From Onthophagus taurus (lineage: Eukaryota > Arthropoda > Insecta > Coleoptera > Scarabaeidae), in contig NC_091971.1 in NCBI RefSeq assembly GCF_036711975.1, positions 7,199,501 to 7,263,500 on the forward strand: a stretch of DNA of 64,000 bases. Reading direction: 5' to 3'. Shown piece after piece: positions 37,401 to 46,505 of the stretch (positions are counted from its first letter, which is position 1; each line of letters starts with the position of its first letter). Below the pieces are notes generated by a model. It ran no database searches and had not been told where the DNA came from. It worked only from the letters and a program-made list of their open reading frames with translations. Position numbers and translations under genes: made by a program.

Positions 37401-40122
37401 AAATTTGATGATTGCATCTGGATATATTTTCTAGCTTATTTACCATTAAGCTCAAAACTTGTGAAGGAGAGTCGTTGCGTGGCTAAACCCATTATTTTAT
37501 TAATATCTTTGCATAACATTCCATTCACAATAGAGATAAATTCAAAAATAAATGAAAAGCCATAATATTTATGATATAATAAATTTGAAGAATTTATTTT
37601 TTAATTTAACTTATTTAATGGAACATCAATAACCTCGTTATTTCAATACTTTGTGGGGTAGCACAGTGATGTAATCCTCTTAACGATAATGTAACAAGAA
37701 GAACACAAGTAACAAAGGAAAATTTAATTCTCTTTTGGCTAACATTTTCCTAAAAAATTTATGTTCTAAGGTTTATTGTAATATGACATATTTTAATGAT
37801 AAATTATACTTGACATTTTATTAAAAATCTAATTTTCACAAACACATTTTTCCCAAAAAGAAAATAAATTAAATCCTTATTGGTACAATTTAGATATATC
37901 ATTTTGATATCGACGTTTGCAGATGCTACAGCAGTATCCTTAAGGAAATTGGAAATGTGACAGTAACAAACACAAACAAGTTAGATTCGACTTATTTATT
38001 TAGTCGAGAAACATTTTTATGGAAATATTTTCCAAAATTAAATAATTTCTCGGAATGTAATGTAATAGGCATGCCACAATTGGAGATCTAATCCAATTGA
38101 AGAGTAGGTTTTTAATCACATTAATGCTTCACAGCACGTCACCACATTGCACGTTCTCCATAAATTTAGTTCGAATCGTTTCAATTATTCCGCAATTTCA
38201 ATGTTATTTAGTAAGCCCTCGTATATTTAATTGATAGGAAACAGGAGGACAGCTAGCGTTCGATCGGTTGGTTATAGCGATCTTTTCGTTTTGAGTAAAA
38301 AGGATATGTGGGATGTTTTAAAAGAGTATCCAGCGGCGAGGGTACGTCTGGAAGCGATTGCTGTGAAGAGATTAGAAAAGTATAAAAGGGCGCCGTTGGA
38401 GAAAGGTCAGTATTGCGGGTCAAATCAAACCAAATTTGATCCTCGATTATGCAAACAGATGTGCGTGATGTACTCACTATTCGGATATTAATTGGATTTG
38501 TAACTAGCAAACGCTGATAGATTAACACCGATTCCATTTGGATTTGTTTTAATTATGAAATTCATAAATCGGGGGAGTGCTCCGTATTATTAAATTGCTA
38601 TTTGTACGCGCCCCAAATTTCAATAAAATCGGTATTTATTTAAAAAATTTGTTTCGGCCGAAATTAATTTTCTGTTATATAAAAAAAGAGAATGATACAT
38701 TTTTAAAACAACATAAATAAACAGTTTGTTTGAAAATTATTTTTTTAGCTGCAATGGGTCGAAGTCAATCGACTCCCGGCCTCGTGGAATCAAGGGGGAA
38801 AATCCCTTTAGAAGAAATGTGGGTTCCACCGGGTTTGGTGGGCTTAACTCCTGTCTATCAGAGATCCTTGTTAGGTTCACCACCGAGGCCGCCACCGGAT
38901 AGCCCTGGATCTACAAGCAGCGGGAGAAGTCGACATCATACTCCAGCTTCCCAAGCTAGATCAGGTATATCTATTATTAAATTTTATAATAATTCAATTT
39001 CTTTCTTTAAACTATAAATATATTAAAAAAGATTTTTTTATGTATCCTACTACAATTTATAACTTTACAATATTAAAAAAACCCAAAAGTTTGAAATATT
39101 TAGATTGCTCAGCTTAAGTAATGTTGAAAGAACACACGATGACATCACGTTAAGAAGCAATACATGATAGGCAAAAAGAAAATATCTTTGGCAGAAACAA
39201 ATTACTATGAGAAAAAGCAAAAAAATATAGCGACAAGTTATATCAAAGACTTGTGGAGAAAAAAGTATCATGTGCAGAAGCGAAATATCAAAAGTTCAAG
39301 CAAAATATGTTTATAGCTTAAATAACAAAGACAAGAAACCATGTGCAGAAACATTTATCAAAAGAAAAAGCAAAAAATTTGTGCCATAGACTTATGCAGA
39401 AATTATAACAAAATCCTTAATGTTCCCCCAAAAAAAAGAAATCACAGATCTAATTTTTGGTATAATTTATCAAGAATAATAAAAATTAATAATTTGCATT
39501 AAATTTTACAATAATTTTACAATATTAATTATTTTATAATTGAATAAAGCACCATTTGGTTCCATGGAGAATAATTTTGGTGAAATCGTGCGTGATTTGT
39601 TCTCAGAGCAATTTCCCGGGTGTCCTATTCCAAAGTGCAACTACTATTTCAAACATAATCAAGAGTTTTGCGAAAGTGCAAAGTCAAAAAGTTATACGAA
39701 AACCTCCTTCTCCTTTTACCGTAATTTTCTTGTGTTTTTATTTATTTTGTTTGTTGTAATACAATACTGTATACATAAAGCGAAAATGTAACGCTATCGA
39801 TTTCGTCGTTATCGAGAAAAAGAGAAGTTATATTTTAGTTTCCTTCGCAGGCACAACGTTACAGTGTGACAGTATGACACAGTTAGTGTCAGGAGCTGCA
39901 ACGCCACTCCTGGGATCTCACGAAGCCCTAGAAACGGAGATCAAACGTCTGAGGGAAAGGCTACAAACTGTGGAATCGGAAAATGCTGCGATGAGCGTCA
40001 AATTGTGTCAACAGCAGTGGGAATTGGAAAATCGTCTGGCCGACATCGAAATGCAAATTTGTGGTTCGCGATCGACTTCCAGCTTAGAAGACAACGAGAG
40101 GAACCGCGAGAGCATTATTTAA
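13271..40122 (+). CDS. Cngl: Cyclic-nucleotide-gated cation channel, Cngl type (5' end not found)
   Basis: Nine exons join in frame: 13271-13426, 13502-13802, 14782-14963, 17946-18587, 34225-34518, 34579-34716, 38238-38405, 38749-38964 and 39851-40122, giving 788 codons plus stop with the N-terminus open. Order: Ser/Thr-rich N-terminal region; S1 ([16 protein letters not shown]); S2; S3; S4 with spaced basic residues ([12 protein letters not shown]); S5; pore helix and filter TTIGDLP; S6; C-linker; cyclic-nucleotide-binding domain with [13 protein letters not shown] and NRRTASV; Pro/Ser-rich linker; C-terminal coiled coil. CNG family channels are tetramers that admit Na+ and Ca2+ when cGMP or cAMP binds. 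The conserved Thr in RRTAS favours cGMP in relatives. The sequence resembles insect Cngl more than vertebrate CNGA or CNGB; orthology is from memory. The 13504 ATG is a possible internal start (736 aa). Confidence 0.88.
13502..13802 (+). CDS. Cngl: CNG channel exon b (cytoplasmic N-terminus)
   Basis: Acceptor GTAAGTTAG, donor GTAAGA. Contains an ATG at 13504, a basic run [11 protein letters not shown] and a Pro/Ser/Thr-rich tail typical of disordered channel N-termini. Confidence 0.75.
14100..14335. repeat. Family A palindrome in CNG intron
   Basis: One full stem-loop at about 14205-14330 (arms CCTAGAACTAGAAACATT, loop CGTCTCTTACGACGG) plus a half module at 14100. It is flanked by TTCAGCGTCAGATTGTAATA-like sequence also seen at cluster 1. 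Confidence 0.8.
14782..14963 (+). CDS. Cngl: CNG channel exon c (S1)
   Basis: Strong polypyrimidine acceptor (TTTTTCAG) and donor GTAAGT. Encodes [13 protein letters not shown] and the first membrane helix, ending at FAFQEIN. Confidence 0.9.
14964..17669. other. CNG intron, no further feature
   Basis: AT-rich. A short family A fragment (GGTCTAGTGTTAGTTCTAAT) lies near 16495-16530. No exon or RNA gene recognised. Confidence 0.5.
17670..17864. repeat. Inverted repeat with 67-bp arms near a CNG splice acceptor
   Basis: Left arm 17670-17736 and right arm 17798-17864 align without gaps with 7 mismatches in 67, around a 61-base loop. Outer ends read ATGTGTTGCT; a central run TCCGTTCTTCCTGTTGGTTC is identical in both. 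The hairpin ends about 80 bases before the exon at 17946. It could be a small foldback transposon or a structured RNA; no coding signal. Confidence 0.85.
17946..18587 (+). CDS. Cngl: CNG channel exon d (S2 to S6 and pore)
   Basis: Acceptor TTTTATAG, donor GTGAGT. A 642-base exon carrying S2, S3, S4 ([14 protein letters not shown]), S5, the pore TTIGDLP and S6 ([15 protein letters not shown]). The filter has Asp where vertebrate CNGA has Glu and CNGB has Gly. Confidence 0.95.
20390..20585. repeat. Family A palindrome
   Basis: One stem-loop: CCTGGTGCTGAATAACAACT lead-in, AACTAGAAACATATGGGTTT, loop GTCTTGAGAGACG, then the reverse complement ending in CTAGTGTTAGTTTTAGTTCT. Confidence 0.85.
22641..22899. 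repeat. Small diverged direct duplication
   Basis: About 65 bases at 22641-22704 and 22833-22899 share CTTATTTTTGA, AAGAAAT.ATTTTTATATCA and AAATTGTGG, about 192 bases apart. Confidence 0.65.
27555..28250. repeat. Family A palindrome cluster, largest
   Basis: Five to six stem-loops in a row. They alternate loops of type CGTCTTAAGGGACG and CACGTCTCTAAAGACGG, and alternate core spellings ATTCGGG and ATTCAGG. The 3' portion is a near-perfect palindrome of two modules (27937-28181). Confidence 0.9.
29900..30210. repeat. Family B repeat cluster
   Basis: Contains CGCCGAGGTCGCTTGCGGGC, flanked on both sides by diverged opposite arms (AGCGCTTCGCCCGCAAGTGA and ACACAAGCGACCTCGGCGGA), with GTGTTGATATATCAAAT spacers as in the 9.3-kb cluster. 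Confidence 0.85.
30211..31595. other. CNG intron, no further feature
   Basis: Frames at 30279-30545, 30990-31235 and 31207-31494 are unrecognisable and probably chance. Confidence 0.45.
31596..31645. repeat. 45-bp dispersed repeat, copy 1
   Basis: ACAGTGAATTTCACTTAA followed by CAATATACAAAAATAT. A near-identical copy lies at 35937-35985. Confidence 0.75.
31656..32237 (-). mobile_element. Deleted mariner-type DNA transposon with intact ends
   Basis: The terminal inverted repeats are about 33 bp: 31656-31688 begins CAGGGTGACTTATAAG and the far end at 32205-32237 reads back as AAGGGTGATTTATTAG, then CACCATCAAACTTTG in both. TA dinucleotides flank both sides, the expected target duplication for the Tc1/mariner superfamily. 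Inside, on the minus strand (32117-31665), is a transposase piece: an N-terminal helix-turn-helix ([38 protein letters not shown]) that jumps to [17 protein letters not shown], so the catalytic core is deleted. Non-autonomous. Confidence 0.85.
32238..33269. other. CNG intron, no further feature
   Basis: CACCCTGTATATA near 32322 resembles another transposon end without an obvious partner. Nothing else recognised. Confidence 0.4.
33270..33900. repeat. Family A palindrome cluster
   Basis: Four modules or part modules. Two neighbours (about 33482-33590 and 33640-33750) are near-identical direct copies, and both have the rare spelling AATCGTTC in the left arm matched by GAACGATT in the right, with loop AACGTCTTTTAAGACGG. 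GATCTAACACT and its complement flank them. Confidence 0.88.
34225..34518 (+). CDS. Cngl: CNG channel exon e (C-linker)
   Basis: Acceptor TTGTTCCAG, donor GTAAAA. Encodes the C-linker ([20 protein letters not shown]) and the start of the nucleotide-binding domain through GDYICRKG. It follows the 15.6-kb intron. Confidence 0.95.
34579..34716 (+). CDS. Cngl: CNG channel exon f (binding-domain beta roll)
   Basis: A 60-base intron precedes it. Encodes [13 protein letters not shown] through [14 protein letters not shown], including the Gly-Glu pair of the phosphate-binding cassette. Confidence 0.95.
35937..35985. repeat. 45-bp dispersed repeat, copy 2
   Basis: ACAGTGAATTTCACTTAAAA followed by CAATATACAAAAATAT, matching 31596-31645 at almost every position. 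Confidence 0.75.
36010..36340. repeat. Family A palindrome cluster, right end broken
   Basis: One full stem-loop (AATCATTCGGGTTTAGCCG, loop TCTTGAGAGACGTG) and two partial ones. The last left arm stops at TTCGGGTTTG where the satellite array begins. Confidence 0.82.
36341..37345. repeat. Tandem satellite, units of about 250-300 bp
   Basis: Unit starts marked by CTTAGCTGCCCTCGATACC-like sequence fall at about 36341, 36635, 36934 and 37184. Shared inner words: TTACTCCGAAT, ACTCCCAATGG, CTTTATCTTTTA, GACTCC, AAAGTGTT. Units are diverged, so the array is old. Confidence 0.8.
37351..37440. repeat. Family B half module
   Basis: AAATCGCCGAGGTCGCTTGC followed by GGGCGAAACGCTTGAATTCT: the left arm and spacer start without the partner arm. 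A family A half arm (CGTGGCTAAACCC) follows at about 37478. Confidence 0.75.
38238..38405 (+). CDS. Cngl: CNG channel exon g (binding cassette and C-helix)
   Basis: Acceptor TTGATAG, donor GTCAGT. Encodes [16 protein letters not shown] and the C-helix ([17 protein letters not shown]). The Arg and Thr that contact cyclic nucleotide in relatives are present. Confidence 0.95.
38749..38964 (+). CDS. Cngl: CNG channel exon h (Pro/Ser-rich linker)
   Basis: Acceptor ATTTTTTTAG, donor GTATAT. Frame continues with [20 protein letters not shown] and then a Pro/Ser-rich tail, a region conserved among insect homologues as I recall them. Confidence 0.88.
38965..39850. other. Cngl: CNG intron
   Basis: A-rich plus strand at 39160-39430 with loose repetition of AAAAAGCAAAAAA and GCAGAAAC words. 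The frame at 39540-39791 looks like chance. Confidence 0.5.
39851..40122 (+). CDS. Cngl: CNG channel last exon (C-terminal coiled coil)
   Basis: Acceptor CCTTCGCAG, stop TAA at 40120-40122. Encodes a heptad-rich helix around [19 protein letters not shown], resembling the leucine-zipper segment that sets subunit stoichiometry in CNGA channels, then a short Ser/Glu-rich tail. Confidence 0.88.
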
Positions 40123-40320
40123 CAACAAAATGTGCTGCCTTACAATATATTACAGACGCATTCCCACGCGTTCGTACAATATATTGTATAATGGTGGCAA
40201 AAATTTGCGCTAAATAACTTTAAATTAGTTTGTATGAGGTGGAGCGGACGTTAATACGTGAAATTAAAGCAACAAAAGAAACAAACAAACGAATTTAACT
40301 CATAAGCGCGTGTCTTTCTA

Positions 40321-40326
40321 AATAAA
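40321..40326 (+). promoter_or_regulatory. Possible poly(A) signal of the CNG channel
   Basis: First AATAAA after the stop codon, about 200 bases downstream. Other candidates lie farther on, so 3'-UTR length is uncertain. Confidence 0.35.
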
Positions 40327-41469
40327 TTAATTAATGAGGAAAAAATTCATTAATGTTGTTGAGGTAAAAAACAGTGAGAATTATTGTAATAATGATAAAA
40401 TGATGAAAAATGATGAAACCGAGTATTTATTTCAACGTTGACAGAAAACTGCCAATCCCGTGTTTGTACCCCAAAGTTTCATAATAATTAATTATTTCTT
40501 TCTTAGCTCGGTACCTTGTAAATACGTTATTAGGAAAATTGGAAAGAAAATGCGATAACCAAATCAGCACGAAATAAAATTTTGTGGAGACAAAACCCCC
40601 GTAAGTGTTATTAATGTCGTTTTGCTTCAGGTATTCGCCAATATCAATGTATGAAACTCCTTGCAATGAGTTAAAAAATAAAATACAAATTCCTATAATA
40701 ACATGCAGGGTTCATTTTCATTTCAATTTTACACCAAATTTTTTATTAAACACTGCATTTTAATATAAAAATTAGTATTTATTTGTATTTCAAATTGCAG
40801 GAGTTTTGTTACAATTACTTTTAATTCTGCAATTTGAAATACATAAAATCAGTAGTAATAAAAAAAAACGAAGGATGTTAGTGTGCTGGGACCAAACAAA
40901 CGAATTCAATATAGAACAAAAAAATGAAACGTTCACATCCGTGTGTCCTGATGCTTCCCACTTTGCTGAATCGGTCTGTTAACCCTTATCACTCCTAACA
41001 CACTTTAAAGGAGTCACAACTGCCAAGTTTTAAAACTTTCATCATCGTATAGAAAAAAAAAATGATCCTAAAGATCTTAAAGGTCCTAAAGATCCTAAAG
41101 CGCTGTACCCCATATAGAATAGCGACGAAGAAAAAAAAATAATTAAAAAGAACATGATAATCCATAGACATTTTTTCTCTCTTAGGGCGATTACTTAGTA
41201 AATAGAAATGAAAACGTTATATTTATCTTTGTGTTTGTTTAAATTTATCAAATAATGAGAAGGAGAATTAAATAATTACAAACAAAAAAAAGGAAATGAA
41301 AAGAAAATGTTAAAGAGACCAAATATTATTAAGGAGTTTCACGAATAAATTTTGCTTCCTTAGTCGAATTAATAAAATAATTGCTACTGTGCAGGGTGAG
41401 TACAGCTTGGCAAATCTATCTTGGCTAGCTGCGCAAAAGAAGGAAAAAACTTAGAACATTCATTTTAAT
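40327..41469. other. No gene seen (3' UTR or intergenic)
   Basis: AT-rich. Near 41060-41100 a 9-base word (CCTAAAGAT and CTTAAAGGT variants) repeats four times. Confidence 0.45.
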
Positions 41470-41845
41470 ATTACAGCTTCTCAGAAACACAATCTCCAAC
41501 ATCAAATGAAGACTATTTACTGCTTCCAAAACACGAGATACTGATGGAAAATATTGCTATGTATTTGGAAAGACGAGATACTGCTTCTAAAAGACTACTT
41601 ACTGCTTTCAGAAGACTAGATACTCCTAGCAAAAGGCTAATAGTTGCTTGAAAAGAGAAGATATTATAATGCTTCCAGAACGTTAGATATTGCTGGAAAA
41701 GATTTCTGTCCACTTGGAAAGGCTTCCAAAAACTATTTTCTGTTTTCAGAAGACTAGATACTGCTTGAAAAAAAAAAAGATATTGTTTCCAAAAGGCTAC
41801 TTACTGCTTCTAGAACGCTGAATACTGCTGGGGAAGATTTCTATC
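41470..41845. repeat. Degenerate minisatellite
   Basis: About a dozen irregular 20-26 base units of type ACTAGATACTGCTTCCAAAA, with longer higher-order units that include GGAAAAGATTTCTGTCCACT (twice, near 41693 and 41834). Confidence 0.75.
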
Positions 41846-42894
41846 TACTTGGAGCTATTTCGAAAACGGCCGTGGTTACTCTTTTCATCCATTTCAAGCA
41901 AGATGACAAATGACAGCCAACAAATCCTTGAAGAAAAGGTCTTCAAACATGTTTTCTAGATGTTTCCTAATATCATCGTACCAGCGCAAAATGGGACTTC
42001 CTGAGTTTCTTTTCTCTTCTCACTGTTTTCATTTATTGTCGCAATATCCCATACGAAATCCATACACGAATACATTCACAAGCTAAGATAGATTTACCAA
42101 GCTATAGAAAATATTCGATTATATTATCAAAGTTATTACAACTCACCTTGTATAGTGTAAATTTCTAGCTTCTAAATAATTTTATGTTAATGCCTGTATT
42201 GTTCACATCAAGTGTTAAGACGTCGTATAAAAAGAGATTGAGAAAAAAAACTATACTGACTGCCACTAACATTAAGATTGTATATTTAAAAGAAATAAAA
42301 ACCCAGAAATAAAAGAAAAACTTTACGGGACTGTTTTGTAATTGTACGGATTAAATTAAAAAGGAAATATGGTGAGGTGTTAAATAAAAAGGATATAAAT
42401 AAAAAAAAATTAAAATAAAATATTTGTTGCTAAATCGTTACGATTATATTGAGATGTAATTTATATTATTGTCATTAATATTGTATGTAAATGTTACGTT
42501 TTCCACCGAGCATGCGAGAAATCTTATGACAACCATGATAACACACTGTTACACACTCATATCATGTGGGATGTAAATTCATTAAATCGAATGTCACCGG
42601 GAAAGATCGGTAAAACATGCGTAAGGGCGAATAATCAATGACACAAATTAATAAAAAAGAAACTAATAAATAAATAAAATAATAAAGCGAAATAACATGA
42701 AAAAAATTACTGTACATTTTGTTCGAATTGTACAGATAGACTGTAAACGGTTCTTTGCAATTTTGTCCCCCTTAGCTAATTCCATAATTGTATGATCACC
42801 GTTTTGTCATGTTATTCCTAACATTTAATATAATTAAATAACAATTAAATAATTTAAATATAATGTTTCGTTTTATTTTATACCTAAAACAATT
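41846..42894. other. No gene seen
   Basis: AT-rich, no recognised feature. Confidence 0.45.
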
Positions 42895-42960
42895 ATTATT
42901 TTGACCTAGAACTAGAAACATTCGGGTTTAGCCATCACTTGAGAAGGCTAATGTTTATAA
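42895..42960. repeat. Family A fragment
   Basis: A left arm CCTAGAACTAGAAACATTCG and GGGTTTAGCCATC, then a decayed right side. It abuts the LINE fragment. Confidence 0.7.
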
Positions 42961-42984
42961 CAACGTCACTATAAAGTGGCGAAA

Positions 42985-43660
42985 AGGACATACCAGAAAT
43001 AAATTCCACAGTCGCAGTCCGGGCTATCTCTTTGTCCAGTCTTGTACAGATATGATTCAGTTGTAGCCTGTACGCTTCTCAGCCTATTAATCAAAATGTA
43101 AACATATGGAATTCTCTCAAACCAGGCAGGTTTTTCAAAGCTTAGCTCCATCTCAGCATACCATCTTGCTTTGTACAATATTGTTTCTCGCCAATCAACC
43201 ACCCACTCCTCATTTATTCTATGTCGGAGACAAGGATATGTGTCCATGACGTCAATACACAGTCGCCGCGGAGTTAGCTTGACATCCTCACGAGCCAAAC
43301 GGTCTGGTGTCTCATTACCATGTATTCTGCAATGGGATGGTACTCAACATAACTTAACCTCTAGTCCCTTACTAACAATTAGACTCAGTTTCTTCATAAC
43401 GGAGACAAGTAAGTAATGAACCAATCTAAAATTTTGGAATAATTCAAGAATAGCAGGGTCGTCTAAAAATCGACGATTTTTTTTTATCGATAGGAAATGA
43501 CCCAAAAAGACATTAATATAAAAGAAAAAAGTGCGGAAAAGTGTAGAATATACCGAAAAATCACTTTAAAGTTTCGATGTGACGTCACGTTCTAGGTTCG
43601 TGTTAAAGAGAGCCGTCGGTAAAGATGAATGCGAAGCCGTTCCATCTGCCTTCCACATAT
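42985..43660 (-). mobile_element. LINE (non-LTR retrotransposon) fragment, RNase H and C-terminal region
   Basis: The minus strand encodes pieces of the 3' part of a non-LTR retrotransposon: FTDGSL near 43635-43610 (start of the RNase H domain), then HCRIHGNETPDRLAREDV around 43330-43265 (its last motif), then an open stretch to INRLRSVQATTESYLYKTG and SPDCDCG near 43010, the cysteine motif at the C-terminus. The RNase H part is interrupted by stops and shifts, so it is inactive. RNase H suggests the I or Jockey group; I cannot choose. Confidence 0.78.
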
Positions 43661-44037
43661 TCCATAAACACGTTATTAGCTCCAGCCACCCCTTAATAAT
43701 GCTCTTGTAAATAAGGAAATCTAAGACGAGTCCAAATGTTCGGCAATATACCTCATATGGGACTGTAAAACTGATATGCTTTATGTCCTGCTCAAGACAT
43801 TTTTAAAATTTACTATACGAAATGTCAATATGACATATCTTGTTCTCTAAACATGAAATAACAAAATTCCCTGTTAATGTTACCAACTGTTGTTATAAGA
43901 AAAGTTTATTGTTTACTTAACGTTACTTACTTTAGTTTACTTTAAATCAAATATTAAAATTTAATAAAATGGTTACGAATAATAAAAAGATTAATTAATT
44001 TAAATTTGATTGATAAAAAAATAAAAAAAAAAAGATT
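43661..44037. other. Probable LINE remnant, then AT-rich spacer
   Basis: About 43661-43800 may extend the LINE but is too decayed to read. The T-run on the minus strand just below 44038 (A-run on plus at about 44022-44033) would terminate RNA polymerase III. Confidence 0.4.
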
Positions 44038-44153
44038 GTCAGAAGTGGGATTCGAACCCACGCCCTCAGAGAGGACCAGAACGCTCGAAACCCGAACTAT
44101 TCGGGTAAGGTTAACCTTGAGTCTGGCGCCTTAGACCGCTCGGCCATCCTGAC
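44038..44153 (-). tRNA. tRNA-Leu(CAA) with intron
   Basis: The 116-base gene folds as a long-variable-arm tRNA: acceptor GTCAGGA pairs with TTCTGAC (one G-U), A box TGGCCGAGCGG, T arm GTGGG-TTCGAAT-CCCAC, anticodon stem CCAGA/TCTGG. Anticodon CAA lies at 44117-44119. A 34-base intron (44082-44115) sits one base 3' of the anticodon, the canonical place, leaving an 82-base tRNA. Introns are typical of animal tRNA-Leu(CAA). The intron itself contains CCCGAA/TTCGGG and can form a short hairpin. A T-run follows as Pol III terminator. Confidence 0.97.
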
Positions 44154-45237
44154 ATATACCAATAGTACCTTGTTCAAACATATTAATTAACCTTTTTGCT
44201 AAATCACACGATGTTTTAAAAATAAATTATATTAAATAAAAATATAAAAAAGATAATCGAAATATTGTTTTAATATTTATAAAACGATAAAAAACCATAT
44301 TAATTAAAGATATTTAATTTATTGTAATTAATATTTTGCTCTGCAACGTTCTGTAATGTATGGGACGTATATTAGGTTGCCTATCTTTCATATATGTTGT
44401 TTCCTTAATAATTTTCGTCAAAATCTTATTTCAATATAAAAATATTAATAAAATACAAATACTTAAAAAAATAATTAAATTAAATTTATTACTTTCAGTT
44501 ATAGTAATCCTTAGCCCGCAATGTATAATATATTACCGTTGACTATTTTATACCAGACTGCTAACCGCTACGTAAAAATTGGTAACGCGTAAAGTGTTAT
44601 TTTTGATTTGTCCGCTATGGGGGATTTTATAATAATAATGGATATGATTAAGAGATGGCAGCACTATTTTTGATTTATATTCCCCCTCATATCTTCTTGT
44701 ACTAATAATAAAAATTGTTTAGTATTTCTTTTTTAATTAATAAATAAAATTTTATTGTATGAAAACATTATACGTTATCCGTAAAAACCGGTTGTTTCTA
44801 CCAGTTTATTTTCATTAAAAAATAATATTAATTTTTAGAGAAATTTTTTCAATACTTTGAACAATTTTAAGAGTTGTTCTATCTGGTTTTAAGTTAAGTA
44901 CTTGGGGAAATCCCGAGATAACTGACAGGTTGTTTCCACCAGTTTCTACAGAAAAAGTTGGTAAAGGCGGGCTTAACGTCGCAGGCGGAGTTTATTTTAG
45001 TTTATTTGCTTTAAATATCTATAATTTTATTATTATTTAAAACTAGTTATTAAACCTAAAATTATTGGTCTTTAATTGTAAACAAGCTTTATCTTTTATT
45101 AATATTTTGAAATAATATAGTAATTAGACAAGGGGTTAAAAGGCACGGAAACAAAATATATTAAAAGGTCGAGCTTGAGCGGAAAGTAGAGGATTTCCAT
45201 TAAAGTCCATCCTAAATAAAACATTGAAACATTTATT
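44154..45237. other. No gene seen
   Basis: AT-rich, no recognised coding or RNA feature. The 60-codon frame at 44360 is low-complexity Ile/Leu-rich. Confidence 0.45.
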
Positions 45238-45325
45238 ATAGTACTTGAGGTAGAGGTACTTCAGATAGTGATACTTGAGGTAGTGATAGAGGTACTTGAG
45301 ATAGAGATAGAGGTACTTGAGGTTC
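45238..45325. repeat. Minisatellite of GAGGTACTT units
   Basis: GTACTTGAGGTAGAG-like 12-18 base units about six times. It produces a spurious KYLYLYLKYL peptide on the minus strand. Confidence 0.75.
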
Positions 45326-46085
45326 AATGAACTGGCGAACCAGTTCGCGTATCGTGTAGATCTAGCTTTATACAAGCATATGTTGTTTCTTCTAAGAAGA
45401 AAACCTTTCGGAAGAAGAGCTAGAAGTCGAGCTAGAGAAATAAAGATAAATAAATAAATAAACAAACAAAGATAAAATTATTCTTAATTTTTAAAATGTT
45501 ATTTTCTTTGAAAAAAGAAATCCAATTCAACGAGGCCTGCATTTTTGTCTCCCATGGTAACAATACGATTTTCTATTTTAATTTTATGTTTCAGATTTTT
45601 AATGATGAAAGATTTTATGTTGACGTTCTCATTCCCACTCGTTTTCCCTCACTCTTTCACCTTTATCATCTGGCGAACGTTCCTTATGACCTTCAGTCCA
45701 ATTTCATCCCTCATCATGTTGACTCAAGTTATTTAATTTTAAAGGAAATTTTAACGTGTTAATTGTAAGTTTAAAAATTTTCTTTCTTTTTTGATTTCTT
45801 ATATTTAGTTATTATGGTTCTTTCTCTACAGGTTTGGTAATTTGTTTTGTCGTTAATTTTTAACATTTATTTTTAAACACTTTGAAAAACGAGATTTACG
45901 ATGAATAGAAAAACGCCATTTTAATTTTTTGGATTTTTCAATTTACTCTTCACGTTTTTTTTACATTTGAATTTTTCGTAAACGGAATCTTTTTGAAGAA
46001 ATACTCTGAAACAATACTCTCTTCACTCTCAATGCTCCTACACCGACGGTAATTATAATATATTTTTTATCTGTGTTTTTGTTAT
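45326..46085. other. No gene seen
   Basis: Plus-strand frame 45496-45762 is not recognisable; it might be more of the adjacent Penelope-like element but shows no motif. Confidence 0.4.
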
Positions 46086-46505
46086 ATCTGAATGTTCCTT
46101 AGTCCTGCCTGAAGAAGAACGATAATCGTTCGAAATCTTCGAAGATAGCACCGAAATAAAATATTTTCATCGTTTATACGACTTTTAATTTTTTTTAGCA
46201 GCAAAAAACCATACAACTTACCTGGAAAAAAACCACCAAATCGATAATAGAGGCATCTCCAATAGGCCCCGAGATCAAGAAAACCTTAATCCCTCGGGAA
46301 AAATCAAGCAGGTGCCCCAAACTCTATGGTCTGCCCAAAATCCCCTCCCTCAGGAAGGCTGCTCCGGATCGGGGACGATGTAGGACCGTTTTCCAAGTGG
46401 CTGACAAGTGCAGGGCGTCATCTCTCTTGTTGAAGGTACCGTTCTTCTCTATTTCGATGGACTCGCGGATGAGTTTGGTGCTCCAATGTGGAACGTTGGC
46501 TATTT
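46086..46505. mobile_element. Rearranged Penelope-like element fragments
   Basis: Three pieces. About 46105-46175: a tail with CCTGAAGAAGAACGATAATC, GTTCGAAATC and AATAAA, like the 3' end of such elements. Plus strand 46225-46350: a frame ending LIPREKSSRC then KLYGLPKI, the hallmark near the start of the Penelope reverse transcriptase. Minus strand from about 46505 to 46380: IRESIEIEKNGTFNKRDDALHLSATW, the typical C-terminal stretch. Opposite orientations, joined near 46350, mean an internally inverted, dead copy; partial tandem and inverted arrangements are common in this class. Confidence 0.72.

Larger units (their letters stand above)
34717..38237 (+). other. Cngl: CNG intron rich in repeats
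   Basis: Contains the 45-bp repeat (35937), a family A cluster (36010), a 300-bp-unit satellite (36341-37345) and a family B half module (37351). The frame at 35144-35362 and the GC-richer patch at 35380-35700 are not recognisable as genes. Confidence 0.8.

Noticed and set aside
39540-39791. 83-codon plus-strand frame with a hydrophobic tail in the last CNG intron
   Set aside because: It would break the frame joining exons h and i and has no proper acceptor; probably chance.
45136-45465. Minus-strand frame with KYLYLYLKYL repeats
   Set aside because: Translation of a GAGGTACTT minisatellite.
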